This document shows, piece after piece, positions 62,695-64,000 of a stretch of DNA of 64,000 nucleotides. The stretch lies in contig BAAHQB010000068.1 of NCBI GenBank assembly GCA_054601695.1, positions 434,001 through 498,000 on the forward strand, in the 5' to 3' direction. The stretch's first letter is position 1. Each line of letters starts with the position of its first letter. Under the pieces are notes generated by a model. It searched no databases. It was given only the letters and a program-made list of their open reading frames with translations, and was not told the DNA's origin. The position numbers and the translations under genes are program-made. The stretch comes from Amorphochlora amoebiformis. Lineage: Eukaryota > Cercozoa > Chlorarachniophyceae.

Positions 62695-64000
62695 CTAGCG
62701 TTAGGGTTAGGTTAGGGTTAGGGCTAGGGTTAGGGCTAGGGTTAGGATTAGAATTAGGGTTAAGGTTAGGATTAGATTTAGGGTTAGGGTTAGTGTTAAA
62801 GTGTTAGAGTTAGGGTTAGGGTTATCGTTAGGTTTGGGGTTAGGGTTAGGGTTAGGGTTAGGTTAGGAATGGGACTAGGGTTAGGGTTAGTGTTAGGGTT
62901 GGGATTAGGGTTAGGATTAGTGCTAAGGTTAGGGTTGGAGTTAGGGTTAGGGTTAGTGTTCGGGTTAGGGTTGGAGTTAGGGTTAAGGTTAGGGTTAGGG
63001 TTAGGGTTAGGGTTAGGGTTAGGTTAGGATTAGGACGAGGGTTAGGGTTAGGATTAGGGTTAGGATTAGGATTAGGATTAGGATTAGGTTTAGGGTTAGT
63101 GTTATGGTTAGGGTTAGTGTTAGGGTTAGGGTTAGAGTTAGGGTTAGGGTTAGTGTAATGTTATTGTTAGTGTTAGGGTTAGGGTTAGAGTTAGTGTTAG
63201 GATTAGGGTTAGAGTTATGGTTAGGATTAGGATTAGGGTTAGGGTTAGGGTTAGGGTTAGGGTTAGGGTTAGGGTTATGGTTAGGGTTAGGGTTATGGTT
63301 AAGGTTAGGGTTATTATTAGGATTAGGTTTAGGGTTAGGGTTAGTGTTAGGGTTAGTGTTAGGGTTAGGGTTAGGGTTAGGGTTAGAGTTAGAGTTAGGG
63401 TTATGGTTAGGGTTAGAGTTAGGGTTAGGGTTAGGGTTAGGATTAGGATTAGGATTAGGTTTAGGGTTAGTGTTAGGGTTAGGGTTAGTGTTAGGGTTAG
63501 GGTTAGAGTTAGGGTTAGGGTTATGGTTAGGATTAGGATTAGGGTTAGGGTTAGTGTTAGGGTTAGGGTTAGAGTTAGGGTTAAGGTTAGGGTTAGGGTA
63601 GGGTTAGGGTTAGGGTTGGGATAGGGTTAGGATTAGGTTAGGGATAGGGTTAGGGGTAGGGTTGAGGTTAGGATTAGGGTTAGGGTTAGGTTTAGGGTTA
63701 GGGTTAGGGTTTGGGTTAGGATAGGATTAGGACTAGAACTGGAGGTAGGGTTAAAACTAGGGTAAGGATTAGGGTTAGGATAGGGTTAGAAGGGTAAGGT
63801 TAGGGTTAGGATAGGGTTAGAGAGTATTATTGTCTGCTAGAGTTCTGACTATTGAAAAAATTAGCGTTAGAGTTAGCGTTAGGGTTATAGTTAGGGCTAA
63901 TGGTTAGGGTTAGGGTTAGGGCTAGGGTTAGGGTCAGATCTAGAATTAGGGTTATAGATTCTTATGGTCTGCTAGAGTTCTGACTAGTGCAGAAATTAGC
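62695..64000 (-). repeat. Long degenerate TTAGGG array
   Basis: About 1.25 kb of TTAGGG repeats with many single-base variants (TTAGTG, TTAGAG, TTATGG, GATTAGG). A 45-bp complex segment (GTCTGCTAGAGTTCTGACTA) occurs twice at its end (63821-63865, 63955-64000). It is probably intronic to the glycosidase. Its open frames (LGLGLG, RVRVRV) are repeat artefacts. Confidence 0.9.

Noticed and set aside
62700-63630. Open frames of 135-165 codons in the TTAGGG array
   Set aside because: A six-base repeat without stops is open in several frames; the peptides are only LGLGLG or RVRVRV.

Overview
The window looks like nuclear DNA of an intron-rich eukaryote that I cannot place. Three protein genes are split into 21-186 nt exons. 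Exons are separated by introns of roughly 0.2-3 kb that are packed with (TA)n microsatellites, TTAGGG-type telomere-like arrays, GA/CT tracts and short tandem duplications. Coding sequence is only about 5 % of the window. I rebuilt the genes by hand from acceptor/donor sites, reading-frame (phase) continuity from exon to exon, and likeness to known protein families. No exon has transcript support.

Layout. (1) Minus strand, about 11.3 kb down to 1.2 kb and probably beyond the left edge: a questin oxidase-like (Baeyer-Villiger oxidase family) gene with ten phase-consistent exons and weaker 3' candidates. (2) 11.3-13.5 kb: a non-microsatellite spacer between divergent genes, so the likely shared promoter region. 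(3) Plus strand, 13.5 kb to about 40.6-44.4 kb: a large gene for a secreted or surface protein with a signal peptide, a Cys/Ser/Thr/Pro-rich ectodomain, one Gly-rich transmembrane helix and a polar tail (23 well-phased exons, family unknown). (4) About 42.4-44.3 kb: a low-microsatellite spacer where genes 2 and 3 converge. (5) Minus strand, 61.9 kb down to 44.8 kb: the C-terminal ~350 residues of an MGH1-like (GH63-related) six-hairpin glycosidase in 18 phase-consistent exons; its 5' end lies past 62 kb. (6) 62.7-64 kb: a degenerate TTAGGG array.

Three observations stand out. First, many exons in all three genes are accompanied by tandem, decayed copies of their own splice-site edge: 5'-edge copies (acceptor plus start of exon) lie upstream of the real exon, and 3'-edge copies (end of exon plus donor) lie downstream, spaced by (TA)n. 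Second, most telomere-like arrays have CCCTAA on the sense strand of the host gene, and several abut or supply the splice acceptor. Third, microsatellites crowd the introns while the two intergenic spacers are nearly free of them. The window also holds a short element with two identical 96-bp terminal repeats, a foldback element, a dispersed repeat family and long palindromic tracts.

The three genes do not form an obvious pathway. They are an oxidase of polyketide-type metabolism, a putative cell-surface protein and a carbohydrate-active enzyme.
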